A stretch of DNA of 15,554 nucleotides from Gammaproteobacteria bacterium (GTDB lineage Bacteria > Pseudomonadota > Gammaproteobacteria > Arenicellales > JAANXG01), in NCBI GenBank assembly GCA_018263405.1, contig JAANXG010000064.1:1-15554 (forward strand). Reading direction: 5' to 3'. The position numbers and the translations under genes are program-made. Positions 1 through 7,241 of this stretch are shown one piece after another. The notes beneath the pieces were generated by a model. That model did no database searches, had not been told where the DNA came from, and was given only the letters and a program-made list of their open reading frames with translations. The first letter of the stretch is position 1, and every line of letters begins with the position of its first letter.

Positions 1-95
1 CTCCCTGTACGCTCTGGCGAAAGCCTCCGTGCTTTCGACAGCCCTGAAAGACAACCCTACCCCCACATTCTTGCACGGGGTTATTGAGAACTTAC
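1..95 (-). repeat. Left copy (partial) of a MITE-like inverted-repeat element
   Basis: Bases 1-95 are the exact reverse complement of 5812-5906, 95 of 95 by direct reading. The outer end is TTATTGAGAACTTAC at 81-95. The copy contains the 27-bp arm (42-68) that recurs at 5839-5865 and 5952-5978, and a small hairpin CGAAAGC / GCTTTCG at 18-24 and 31-37. The element is cut by the window edge, so its other half and any target duplication cannot be seen. No transposase is encoded in it. A short reading frame crosses it but is not a credible gene, since the same frame recurs only because the repeat does. Confidence 0.9.
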
Positions 96-246
96 CACAA
101 TCAGACCGATTTCAGGTTACATCTTACAATTTACCGGGCGGGGTTGTTTTTCTCCGCGTAGCGGCTTCGTCCAACAAGGCAAATCAACACGGACAGGCCT
201 ACGCGTCGTTTGAATTTTGCATTCGCTGCGCGAATTGTTGCACCAG

Positions 247-280
247 GAGCTGTATGACGGGAGTCTGTCACGTACGGTTC
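247..280 (+). ncRNA. Group II intron domain V
   Basis: Exactly 34 nt, the canonical domain V length. The outer helix pairs GAGCTGTA (247-254) with TACGGTTC (273-280). A 2-nt CG bulge lies at 271-272 on the 3' strand. The inner helix TGACGG (255-260) pairs with CTGTCA (265-270) around a GAGT tetraloop (261-264). The catalytic AGC triad is present at 248-250. This match of length, bulge position and triad is specific to group II introns. Domain V is the catalytic heart of the ribozyme and looks intact. Confidence 0.85.
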
Positions 281-283
281 TGG

Positions 284-322
284 GAGCAGCCAGTGGGCGA
301 AATTCCTGCTGGCTGACTCGAC
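284..322 (+). ncRNA. Group II intron domain VI and 3' splice site
   Basis: GAG (284-286) pairs with CTC (317-319), and CAGCCAG (287-293) pairs with CTGGCTG (309-315). This leaves A316 as a single bulged adenosine at the expected branch-point position, six bases before a terminal AC (321-322), which fits the AY rule for group II 3' ends. The 3' exon would begin at 323. The exact end is inferred from this fold. Confidence 0.75.
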
Positions 323-415
323 TCTAAATATCCCGGGATGCTATCGGCTCGAGTGAGGTAGAATCCATGCGGTGTGCCGCACACAGGGAAACCGACAAAC
401 CAGCAGATAAGAACC

Positions 416-2308
416 ATGGCTACCGCACCCGGAAAAGTCTTTCCGAAAACAGATGGGGCAAGCGAACCCTCGGCCGGATCGTCCGAGAGTCCGACCAGAT
501 CCACCAAGACCTCGGATATCGTCCGGGAAGATGCCGGTATCCATCCGCTGATGGGCAATGAAGCCATCGCCCGCGGCGTTTGGGAGGCCGGCGTGCGGGT
601 TGCCACCGCGTATCCCGGCACACCCAGCACCGAGATACTGGAAGCCGTGGCGCGGTTTCCCGGCGAGGATATCGACGCCGAATGGGCCACCAACGAGAAA
701 GTGGCCTTTGACATAGCGATAGGGACTTCGTTTGCCGGCGAGCGCTCCTTCGTAGCCATGAAACACGTAGGCTTGAACGTGGCCATGGACGCGTTGATGT
801 CCGTCACTTATATCGGAGTCAACGGCGGCTTGGTGGCGGCGGTCTGCGACGACCCCGGTATCCACAGCTCGCAAAACGAACAGGACACCCGGCTCGTAGC
901 CCGCCTGGCGCAGGTGCCGGTACTGGAACCCACCGATGCCCAGGAAGCTTTGGACTACTGCCGCGAGGCCTTTGATATCAGCGAAAGCTACGACACACCC
1001 GTCATCGTGCGCAGCACCACACGACTTTCCCACACCCGCAGTCTGGTCAAGGTGGGTCAGCGCCGCGAACCGGCCAAGTTGGGTTTTCGCGAGGACCCGG
1101 AGAAAAACGTAATCCTCCCGGCGCACGCCCGCCGGCGCCATCCGTTGGTCCTGGAGCGCGAGCGGAAACTCGTGGATTTCGCCGACCATTCGCCGCTCAA
1201 TCGCCGGGAGCAAGGCGGCAAGGAATTCGGCGTGATTACCTGTGGCATCGCCTATTCCTATATCAAGGAAAGCCTGCCCGACGCCAGCATTCTGAAACTG
1301 GGCATGACCTATCCCATGCCGGACCAACTGTTGCGTGATTTTTGTGCATCGGTGGACCGGGTTATCGTGGTGGAGGAATTGGAGCCGCTGATCGAAGACG
1401 CCGTGCGCCTGTTGGGGTTCGAGGTGGACGGCAAGAACTACTTCCCCCGGGTCGGCGAATTTTCCCCATCACTGGTTCGCGCGGGACTTGAAAAGGCGGG
1501 AGTATTGAAGGCTAAGACGACCGTCGAACCCGGCTTTCGTCCCGAAGCGCTGCCGCGCCCGCCTGTATTATGCGCGGGTTGCCCGCACACCGGCAGCTAT
1601 ATGGCGCTGCGCGCGGTCGACGCCCGCGTCGCCGGCGATATCGGCTGCTATACCCTGGCGGCCATCGAACCGCTGAGGGCGATCGACACCTGTGTGGCCA
1701 TGGGTTCTTGTATCGGCAACGCAGTGGGTATCGCTAAAACCGGCACCGAATCCCGGCCCATTGTCGCAACGCTCGGGGATTCCACTTTCCTGCATGCCGG
1801 GATTCCGCCGCTGATCGACGCGGTGTACAACCAGGCGAATATCGCCGTGCTGATTCTGGATAACCACACCGTGGCCATGACCGGCGGCCAGCACCACGCC
1901 GGTACCGGCTTCGGCCTGCGCGGCAACGCCGCACCGCGCGCCGATTTCGAACAGATCGTCGCAGCCTGCGGGGTCAAATGGGTGCGCAGCGTGGACTCTT
2001 ACAATTTGTCCGACCTCTATCGGTCCATCGTGGAAGCGACGCAGTACAAGGGCGTGGCGGTGGTGATCTCCAACCGGCCCTGCGTGCTGGACCCGGTAAA
2101 GATCAAAGGCGATCCGTATCAGGTCAACAGCGAGTCCTGTACGGGCTGCCAGGCCTGCATGAACTTGGGTTGCCCGGCGCTTCGCTGGAACAACGAACTG
2201 TTCGATGGCCACCACCGCGTCATGATCGATGCCGAGGCTTGTATCGGTTGCAGCCTGTGCGCGCAGGTCTGTCCCACCGATGCCATCCATCTATCCGCCC
2301 GGCATTGA
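416..2308 (+). CDS. iorA: Indolepyruvate/arylpyruvate:ferredoxin oxidoreductase, alpha subunit
   Basis: Catalytic subunit of a thiamine-pyrophosphate (TPP) enzyme that oxidatively decarboxylates aryl-2-oxoacids (indolepyruvate, phenylpyruvate) to the acyl-CoA and reduces ferredoxin in the cytoplasm. With the ATG at 416 it is 630 aa. Seen in order: pyrimidine-binding domain with AYPGTPSTEI (~65-74); TPP domain with CAGCPHTG (386-393), GDSTF (454-458) and LDNHTVAMTGGQ (481-492); C-terminal two-cluster ferredoxin with C575/578/581/586 and C609/612/615/619. A GTG at 374 would add 14 residues; an ATG at 551 would remove a Ser/Thr/Pro-rich leader of about 45 residues that family members usually lack, but no ribosome site supports it. 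It is first of five overlapping or abutting genes. Family assignment is firm; whether the substrate is indolepyruvate or phenylpyruvate cannot be read, though nearby paaK favours phenylpyruvate. Confidence 0.9.
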   Translation: MATAPGKVFPKTDGASEPSAGSSESPTRSTKTSDIVREDAGIHPLMGNEAIARGVWEAGVRVATAYPGTPSTEILEAVARFPGEDIDAEWATNEKVAFDIAIGTSFAGERSFVAMKHVGLNVAMDALMSVTYIGVNGGLVAAVCDDPGIHSSQNEQDTRLVARLAQVPVLEPTDAQEALDYCREAFDISESYDTPVIVRSTTRLSHTRSLVKVGQRREPAKLGFREDPEKNVILPAHARRRHPLVLERERKLVDFADHSPLNRREQGGKEFGVITCGIAYSYIKESLPDASILKLGMTYPMPDQLLRDFCASVDRVIVVEELEPLIEDAVRLLGFEVDGKNYFPRVGEFSPSLVRAGLEKAGVLKAKTTVEPGFRPEALPRPPVLCAGCPHTGSYMALRAVDARVAGDIGCYTLAAIEPLRAIDTCVAMGSCIGNAVGIAKTGTESRPIVATLGDSTFLHAGIPPLIDAVYNQANIAVLILDNHTVAMTGGQHHAGTGFGLRGNAAPRADFEQIVAACGVKWVRSVDSYNLSDLYRSIVEATQYKGVAVVISNRPCVLDPVKIKGDPYQVNSESCTGCQACMNLGCPALRWNNELFDGHHRVMIDAEACIGCSLCAQVCPTDAIHLSARH

Positions 2309-2310
2309 GG
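2307..2310 (+). promoter_or_regulatory. Ribosome binding site for iorB
   Basis: GAGG overlaps the iorA stop codon and lies 5 nt before the ATG at 2316. It favours this start over an in-frame upstream ATG at 2229, which would lie deep inside iorA. Confidence 0.6.
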
Positions 2311-2315
2311 TAGCC

Positions 2316-3233
2316 ATGGCCGTTGCATCCGCTAAACCCGCCCCACGGGCGGTTGCCCGCCCGCAAAACGTGCTTATCGTCGGCGTCGGCGGCCAGGGTG
2401 TCATCATGGTTTCCAAGGTGTTGGCGTCGCTCTGCCAACTCCAGGGCTACGACGTGAAACAGAGTCAGGTTCACGGCATGGCCAAGCGGGGCGGTACGGT
2501 ATTCAGCCATGTGCGCTATGGCGAACGGGTTTATTCGCCGACCATCCCGGAGGGCGAAGCGGATGTGCTGGTAGCCCTGGAATGGGCCGAGGGCATGCGC
2601 TGGCTGCCCTATCTGGAGCAGAAAAACGGCACCGTGTTCGTGGATACGCAGCAGATCGTACCGCCGTTTGCCTGCCGGAACCGCCACCGTGGCGCGGTGG
2701 GCGGTTATGTACGAGAAACCGTGGCCGACATCATGGCGCATGTGCCGAACAGTTTTGCCCTGGATGCGCTGGGGATAGCCACGGCGCTGGGTGTGCCCAA
2801 GGCGTCGAATTCCGTCTTGTTGGGCGCCATGTCCACCGCGCTGGAATTTCCCCCGGATGACTGGAAGGAAATCATCGAGCGCTTCGTGCCGCCCAAGACC
2901 GTCCAGGCCAACCTGAAGTGCTTCGACTCGGGCCGTGACTGGGCCTTGTCCTTCGATCGGGACGGCCTGCTCGAAAAGCATGCCGAATCGGCGCCCCTGA
3001 CGGTGGAAACGCCGCGGGAGAAACCGGACGATCTATCGCATATCGACATCGAAGCGAACTGGTGCAAGGGCTGCGACATCTGCGTGCGGTTCTGCCCGGA
3101 GCGCTGCCTGGTGATGAACGACCAACAGATTGCCGAAGTGGCGTATCCCGAACGCTGTACGGGCTGCCGGATCTGCGAATGGCTGTGCCCGGACTTCGCC
3201 ATCACCGTGAAGACGCCCGGGGCCGTGGCTTGA
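2316..3233 (+). CDS. iorB: IOR gamma subunit fused to a 2[4Fe-4S] ferredoxin
   Basis: 305 aa. Residues ~18-200 are the 2-oxoacid:ferredoxin oxidoreductase gamma (CoA-handling) domain, with VLIVGVGGQGVIMVSKVLA at ~19-37 and the HGMAKRGGTVFSHVR segment near 53-67, as in IorB. After a linker (~205-245) comes a bacterial-type ferredoxin with two CxxCxxCxxxC motifs: C250/253/256/260 and C281/284/287/291. IorB proteins usually stop near 190-220 aa. The extra domain resembles the separate delta (ferredoxin) subunit, KorD, of 2-oxoglutarate oxidoreductases. Since no korD is found in the korABC genes that follow, this fusion may pass electrons for both enzymes (inference). The gene starts 7 bp after the iorA stop, and its TGA overlaps the presumed TTG start of korA. 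Confidence 0.88.
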   Translation: MAVASAKPAPRAVARPQNVLIVGVGGQGVIMVSKVLASLCQLQGYDVKQSQVHGMAKRGGTVFSHVRYGERVYSPTIPEGEADVLVALEWAEGMRWLPYLEQKNGTVFVDTQQIVPPFACRNRHRGAVGGYVRETVADIMAHVPNSFALDALGIATALGVPKASNSVLLGAMSTALEFPPDDWKEIIERFVPPKTVQANLKCFDSGRDWALSFDRDGLLEKHAESAPLTVETPREKPDDLSHIDIEANWCKGCDICVRFCPERCLVMNDQQIAEVAYPERCTGCRICEWLCPDFAITVKTPGAVA

Positions 3234-4375
3234 ACGATACCGGTATCCAGAACATTCAGGGCAATCACGCCTGCGCGGTGGCCGCGGTGGCCGCGGGCTG
3301 CCGGTTCTTTGCCGGCTATCCGATCACGCCGTCCTCGGAAATAGCGGAACGTATCTCCGTGGAACTGCCCAAAGCGGGCGGCACCTTCGTGCAAATGGAA
3401 GACGAGATCGCCTCCATGGCCGCGGTGATCGGCGCGTCCGCGGGCGGGATCAAGGCCATGACCGCCACCAGTGGCCCCGGCTTTTCCTTAAAACAGGAAA
3501 ACCTCGGCTACGCGGCCGGCGCGGAGATTCCCTGCGTGATCGTGGATGTCATGCGCGGCGGGCCCAGTACGGGGATGCCGACGCGGCCGGCGCAGGGCGA
3601 TTTTATGCAGTCCCGCTGGGGCACCCATGGCGACCACGCTTGTATCGTGCTGGCGCCGTGGTCGGTCAAGGAGATTTACGAGCAAACCGTGCGCGCGTTC
3701 AACCTCTCCGAGACCTTGCGCGTACCGGTGATCGTGCTTTACGACGAAGTCATCGGGCACCTGGTGGAGACTTTGGATCCCGGTTCGGTCGATACCGGCG
3801 AGATTACCACGCGCAAGTGGGCCGGCGGCGACCCCGCGCAATACCGGCCCTATGCCTGCGGCGAGGACGACATTCCGCCCATGGCGCGCCCCGGCGACGG
3901 CTACCGGTCGCATACTACGGGCCTGACCCACGCCGAGAATGGCTTTCCGAGCCAGGACCCGACGACGGTGGATCGCGTCGCTCGCCGCGTATTGGGTAAA
4001 CTCGCCAGGCACAACGATCTGGTCGAGCAGGTGGATTGCTATGATTTGGACGGTGCGCAGGTGCTCATCGCGACCTGCGGCATCACCGCGCGCGCCGCGA
4101 AAAGCGCCCTCCGCTTGCTGCAGGACAAGGGCATCGCGGCGGGTTTGTTCCGCCCCGTGACGCTATGGCCGTTTCCGGAAGAATCCTACCGCGAAGCGGC
4201 CCGGGGGAAACAACAGATCCTGGTGCCGGAAATGAACGCCGGCCAATTGATTTACGAAATCCAGCGCTTGACGCCGCCCGGGGTACCGGTCGCCGGATTC
4301 AACCGCCTGGACGGCGAACCCATTACCCCGCGACAAATCGCCGAGCGCGTCGAAGAACTTTTAAATCATGACTGA
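3230..4375 (+). CDS. korA: 2-oxoglutarate:ferredoxin oxidoreductase, alpha subunit
   Basis: 381 aa from a TTG at 3230 that overlaps the iorB stop (TTGA). Longer frames run back into iorB with no family similarity. The protein begins with the family N-terminus NDTGIQNIQGNHACAVAAV. It has YPITPSSE (30-37), the signature that contacts the 2-oxoacid carboxylate, then TSGPGFSLKQENLGYAAGAE (~80-99) and GPSTGMPTRPAQGD (~111-124). The C-terminal half (from ~250) is the transketolase-C-like domain typical of KorA. It forms the catalytic core with KorB, converting 2-oxoglutarate plus CoA to succinyl-CoA, CO2 and reduced ferredoxin. In Thauera-type denitrifiers KOR feeds electrons to benzoyl-CoA reductase; that role here is inference. 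A related 2-oxoacid substrate cannot be excluded. Confidence 0.88.
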   Translation: MNDTGIQNIQGNHACAVAAVAAGCRFFAGYPITPSSEIAERISVELPKAGGTFVQMEDEIASMAAVIGASAGGIKAMTATSGPGFSLKQENLGYAAGAEIPCVIVDVMRGGPSTGMPTRPAQGDFMQSRWGTHGDHACIVLAPWSVKEIYEQTVRAFNLSETLRVPVIVLYDEVIGHLVETLDPGSVDTGEITTRKWAGGDPAQYRPYACGEDDIPPMARPGDGYRSHTTGLTHAENGFPSQDPTTVDRVARRVLGKLARHNDLVEQVDCYDLDGAQVLIATCGITARAAKSALRLLQDKGIAAGLFRPVTLWPFPEESYREAARGKQQILVPEMNAGQLIYEIQRLTPPGVPVAGFNRLDGEPITPRQIAERVEELLNHD

Positions 4376-5201
4376 TGTGCCGTCCGCCGAATTCAACATC
4401 CGCGACTACCTGCGCACGGAGTTGTTTCCGCATTTCATGTGCCCGGGCTGTGGCCACGGCATCGCCTTGCGGGCGTTGCTGTGGGCGTTGCACGAGTTGG
4501 GCATTTCCAAGGACAACTTGGCCGTCGTATCCGGCATCGGTTGTTCCGGCCGCGTGGGCGCGTATATCGATGCCAACACGTTTCACACCACCCACGGCAG
4601 GCCGCTGGCCTTTGCAACCGGCCTGAAGCTCGCGCGCCCGGACCTGAAAGTCGTGGTGCTCACCGGCGACGGCGACTGTCTGGCGATCGGCGGCAATCAC
4701 CTTATCCACGCTTGCCGGCGTAACCTGAATATTACCTGCCTGCTGCTGAACAACGAGGTCTACGGCATGACCGGCGGCCAGGTATCGCCGACCACCACCG
4801 AGGCGCGCTACACCACCACGACCCCGAGCGGCAACCACGAACCGGCGTTCGATGCGTGCAAACTGGCGGAGGCCGCCGGCGCGGGGTTCGTCGGTCGCGA
4901 AATGACCCTGCAAACCCCCGCGTTGAAAAACCTCGTCAAGGAAGGCATGTCCCATAATGGCTTTGCCTTTATCGAGGTGTTGTCGGACTGCACCGAAATT
5001 TATGGCCGCAAGAACGACCTGGGCGAATCCCCGGAAATGATACTGGCGCAAAAGGCCGAATTTCGCTCCAAGGATTACGGCATGGAAAGAGACGAGGTGT
5101 TCCAGCCGCGCAGCCTGGCGACCGGCGTGTTGTCTCGTAACGACCACGAGGAATACACCGCGGCCTACCGCAAGCACGTACTTTCAAAGGCATCGTCATG
5201 A
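4368..5201 (+). CDS. korB: 2-oxoglutarate:ferredoxin oxidoreductase, beta subunit
   Basis: 277 aa TPP-binding subunit. It shows CPGCGHG (25-31), SGIGCSGR (~55-62), the TPP/Mg motif GDGDCLAIGGNHLIHA (100-115) and LLNNEVYGMTGGQ (~126-138), in the order found in KorB/PorB beta subunits. Length is normal for stand-alone beta subunits of the two-part korAB type. Start and stop overlap the neighbours (8 bp with korA, 4 bp ATGA with korC), indicating translational coupling. It works with KorA; no ferredoxin domain is present, so electrons must leave through a partner such as the iorB-encoded ferredoxin domain or a free ferredoxin. Confidence 0.9.
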   Translation: MTDVPSAEFNIRDYLRTELFPHFMCPGCGHGIALRALLWALHELGISKDNLAVVSGIGCSGRVGAYIDANTFHTTHGRPLAFATGLKLARPDLKVVVLTGDGDCLAIGGNHLIHACRRNLNITCLLLNNEVYGMTGGQVSPTTTEARYTTTTPSGNHEPAFDACKLAEAAGAGFVGREMTLQTPALKNLVKEGMSHNGFAFIEVLSDCTEIYGRKNDLGESPEMILAQKAEFRSKDYGMERDEVFQPRSLATGVLSRNDHEEYTAAYRKHVLSKASS

Positions 5202-5764
5202 CCGGTCTGCAGATACGCTTCAGCGGCAGCGGCGGGCAAGGCCTGCAGCTCGCGGCTAAAATCCTCGGTCACGCAGCGATGCTGGATGGAAAATCGATCG
5301 CGTTTTCCCAAGCCTACGAGCCCACGGCGCGCGGTGGCTTGAGCCGTGCCGATTTGATCGTCGGCGGCGGCGAGATCGATTATCCACTGGTCACCGCGCT
5401 GGACTACGTGGTGATTCTTGACGATGTGGCGGTCACCGCGAGCGACGGGCTGTTAAGCTCCGCTTCGACGGCGCTCGTCGATGTGGAACGTGTGACCAAA
5501 CAGCCCGGCGGCGGTCCCGAGGTTGTGGCGTTGCGGTTGATCGGCACCGCGCGCGAAGCCGGTAATGTGCGCGCCGCCAATATCGTATCCCTGGGGGCGC
5601 TGGCCGCCCGCGCCGGGATTGCCGGTCATGATTGCCTGGTAGAGGCGATTCGCCAATCGGTGCGAAAAGAATTCGTCGCTTTCAATCTGGAGGCACTCGA
5701 GCGGGGACGCGCATTGCTCGAAGCGCCGGCGGAGAAGCCGGCGCCGCTCGGGGCGTGTCGCTGA
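5198..5764 (+). CDS. korC: 2-oxoacid:ferredoxin oxidoreductase, gamma subunit
   Basis: 188 aa, PF01558-type gamma domain: FSGSGGQGLQLAAKILG at ~8-24 and QAYEPTARGGLSRADLIVG at ~39-57, the usual glycine-rich loop and ARGG segment. The ATG overlaps the korB stop (ATGA). It is last gene of the run; 47 bp later a MITE-like element begins. The last coding bases hold a perfect 8-bp hairpin (GCGCCGGC at 5723-5730, GCCGGCGC at 5737-5744) without a T-run. The protein completes the KOR complex. It is distinct from the gamma domain of iorB, so the window encodes two gamma subunits. Confidence 0.87.
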   Translation: MTGLQIRFSGSGGQGLQLAAKILGHAAMLDGKSIAFSQAYEPTARGGLSRADLIVGGGEIDYPLVTALDYVVILDDVAVTASDGLLSSASTALVDVERVTKQPGGGPEVVALRLIGTAREAGNVRAANIVSLGALAARAGIAGHDCLVEAIRQSVRKEFVAFNLEALERGRALLEAPAEKPAPLGACR

Positions 5765-5811
5765 TTCCTGGCGGTTATCTTCCACCGTTACAATCGAACC
5801 TGGTTTGGCGG

Positions 5812-6014
5812 GTAAGTTCTCAATAACCCCGTGCAAGAATGTGGGGGTAGGGTTGTCTTTCAGGGCTGTCGAAAGCACGGAGGCTTTCGCCAGAGCGTAC
5901 AGGGAGGTATTGCATCCTTACGGCACTTCCCTATGCCACTTCTTACAGCGTCCCTGAAAGACAACCCTACCCCCACATGATCGCCGACATTGCACGGACT
6001 TTTTGAGAAATTAC
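5812..6014. repeat. Complete MITE-like foldback element, 203 bp
   Basis: Starts GTAAGTTCTCAATAACCCCG and ends CTTTTTGAGAAATTAC. The outer ends are imperfect inverted repeats (about 21 of 25 matching, GTAA at both tips). An inner pair of perfect 27-bp inverted arms lies at 5839-5865 and 5952-5978. The centre contains a hairpin CGAAAGC (5870-5876) / GCTTTCG (5883-5889). There is no coding capacity for a transposase. Flanks tttggcgg and acttgcgg share 5 of 8 positions, which is not a convincing target duplication. It lies between korC and the convergently placed aroF, 22 bp beyond the aroF stop, and could act as a bidirectional hairpin terminator. Family is not assigned; GTAA tips are only a weak hint of IS66-type ends. 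Confidence 0.85.
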
Positions 6015-6036
6015 ACTTGCGGGTCAAATCCATACC

Positions 6037-7035
6037 TCACCCAAGCGTGTCGAGCTCACGCATCAGTCGATGAAAGTCTCCGGGTGTCAGGGCCTGGGGG
6101 CCGTCGCACAAGGCTTGCGCCGGTTCCGGATGCACTTCCACCATAATCCCCGCCGCACCCACCACCAGCGCCGCCTTGGCAACCGGGCCGATGATATCGC
6201 GACGGCCGGTCGCGTGGCTCGGATCGACGATCACCGGGAGATGGGTGAGTTGGCGCAGGTATGGAACGATTCCCAGGTCCAGGGTGTTGCGCAGGGCGGT
6301 TTCGAAGGTTCGAATGCCGCGTTCGCACAAGACAACCTGTTCGTTGCCTTCGCTGACGATATATTCGGCAGCCGCCAGAAATTCCTCGACCGTCGCGCTC
6401 ATACCCCGCTTGAGCATTACCGGCTTGTCGATCTGGCCAACCTCCTTGAGCAGGTCGAAATTCTGCATATTGCGGGCACCGATCTGGAGAAAATCCGCGA
6501 CCGCGGCGACCCGCTCCAACTGATCGATACGCATGACTTCGGTGACAATAGCGAGGCCTGTTTCCGCCCGCGCCTCGGCCAGAATCTCCAGCCCCTCGTA
6601 ACCCACACCCTGAAAGGTATGCGGTCCGGTGCGTGGTTTAAACACCCCTCCGCGTAAAACCGTCGCTCCGGCTTTTTTAACCGCCCGCGCCGCGGTCAAC
6701 ACCTGGTCGCGATTCTCCACCGCGCAGGGACCGGCGATCGTTACCGGCGCCTCGGACCAACCGATAGTTACGTTGCCGGCGAGCGTCACCCTGGTGTCAT
6801 TGGGGCGAAAATCCCGGCTCACCAGTTTATAGGGCTTGGAGACGTGGATTAGTTGCTGGATACCGGATAGATCGCGAAAGGGTTCCTCGTCCACATAGCC
6901 GTGGTTGCCCAGAACGCCGATGGCGACGCGGTTTTCTCCCGGAATGGGTTGAGGCATTAATCCCAGGCTACGGATACGCTTGCTTACCGCGTCGATTTGT
7001 TCTTGACTGGCCAGATGGTCCATTACGATCAGCAT
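6037..7035 (-). CDS. aroF: 3-deoxy-7-phosphoheptulonate (DAHP) synthase, class I-beta
   Basis: 332 aa. First step of the shikimate pathway: phosphoenolpyruvate plus erythrose 4-phosphate gives DAHP. Residues 1-70 form the small regulatory ferredoxin-like N-terminal domain (MLIVMDHLASQEQI start) seen in Thermotoga/Bacillus-type enzymes. The barrel follows with AGPCAVE (101-107), RGGVFKPRTGPHTFQG (128-143), LQIGARNMQN (183-192), KRGMSATVEE (209-218), CERGIRTFE (237-245), VDPSHATGRR (270-279) and MVEVHPEP (298-305). Metal ligands C104, H274, E300 and D311 are all present at the spacing of the family. Length is normal. It ends facing korC across the MITE-like element and diverges from paaK. It is an anabolic gene inside an aromatic-degradation neighbourhood; the N-terminal domain suggests feedback control by an aromatic end product. 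Confidence 0.93.
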   Translation of the reverse strand: MLIVMDHLASQEQIDAVSKRIRSLGLMPQPIPGENRVAIGVLGNHGYVDEEPFRDLSGIQQLIHVSKPYKLVSRDFRPNDTRVTLAGNVTIGWSEAPVTIAGPCAVENRDQVLTAARAVKKAGATVLRGGVFKPRTGPHTFQGVGYEGLEILAEARAETGLAIVTEVMRIDQLERVAAVADFLQIGARNMQNFDLLKEVGQIDKPVMLKRGMSATVEEFLAAAEYIVSEGNEQVVLCERGIRTFETALRNTLDLGIVPYLRQLTHLPVIVDPSHATGRRDIIGPVAKAALVVGAAGIMVEVHPEPAQALCDGPQALTPGDFHRLMRELDTLG

Positions 7036-7241
7036 GTACGGGGGCTCTCATAAAAAGGTTGACGAACCGGGGCGGACGGCCATACGCGAGGCTGTCGAGG
7101 CGACCGGCTACGGACTGTGGCAATTGATCGTTGGCCGCAACCAGCCGACCATTCACCGCGAACGGCGGGGAATTGCCAAAACCACACAAACGTTATTAGA
7201 ATTCCGAGGATAATACAAAGCATGTCCGGGGGATAATTACC

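Larger units (their letters stand above)
96..322 (+). mobile_element. Group II intron, 3' remnant
   Basis: The stretch between the left repeat and iorA ends in a convincing group II intron 3' terminus: domain V at 247-280 and domain VI at 284-319, with intron end AC at 321-322. The part from 96 to about 246 is probably remaining domain IV sequence; it holds a short hairpin around ATTCGC-TGC-GCGAAT but no recognisable reverse transcriptase. The repeat at 1-95 directly abuts it, so the intron either continues upstream of the window with the repeat inserted in it, or was truncated by the repeat. The boundary at 96 is set by the repeat end and is not a real intron boundary. Confidence is high for domains V-VI and low for the 5' part. 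Confidence 0.7.

Noticed and set aside
29..316. 95-codon frame over the left repeat and intron end
   Set aside because: Its first part repeats at 5878 only because the repeat does, and the rest crosses intron domains V and VI.
341..1327. Long minus-strand open frame (328 codons) opposite iorA
   Set aside because: It is antisense to a clear TPP-enzyme gene, has no recognisable motifs, and is an artefact of high GC.
7034..7213. Plus-strand 59-codon frame filling the aroF-paaK gap (starts MYGGSHKKVDEPGRTAIREA)
   Set aside because: It overlaps the aroF start by only 2 bp and is open throughout, but has no ribosome site or recognisable family and sits where a divergent promoter region is expected. 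A small protein cannot be excluded.
7172..7216. Possible paaK promoter (TTGCCA with TATTAG, or GATAAT nearer the gene)
   Set aside because: Spacing and consensus are poor for every pairing tried, so it was not annotated.
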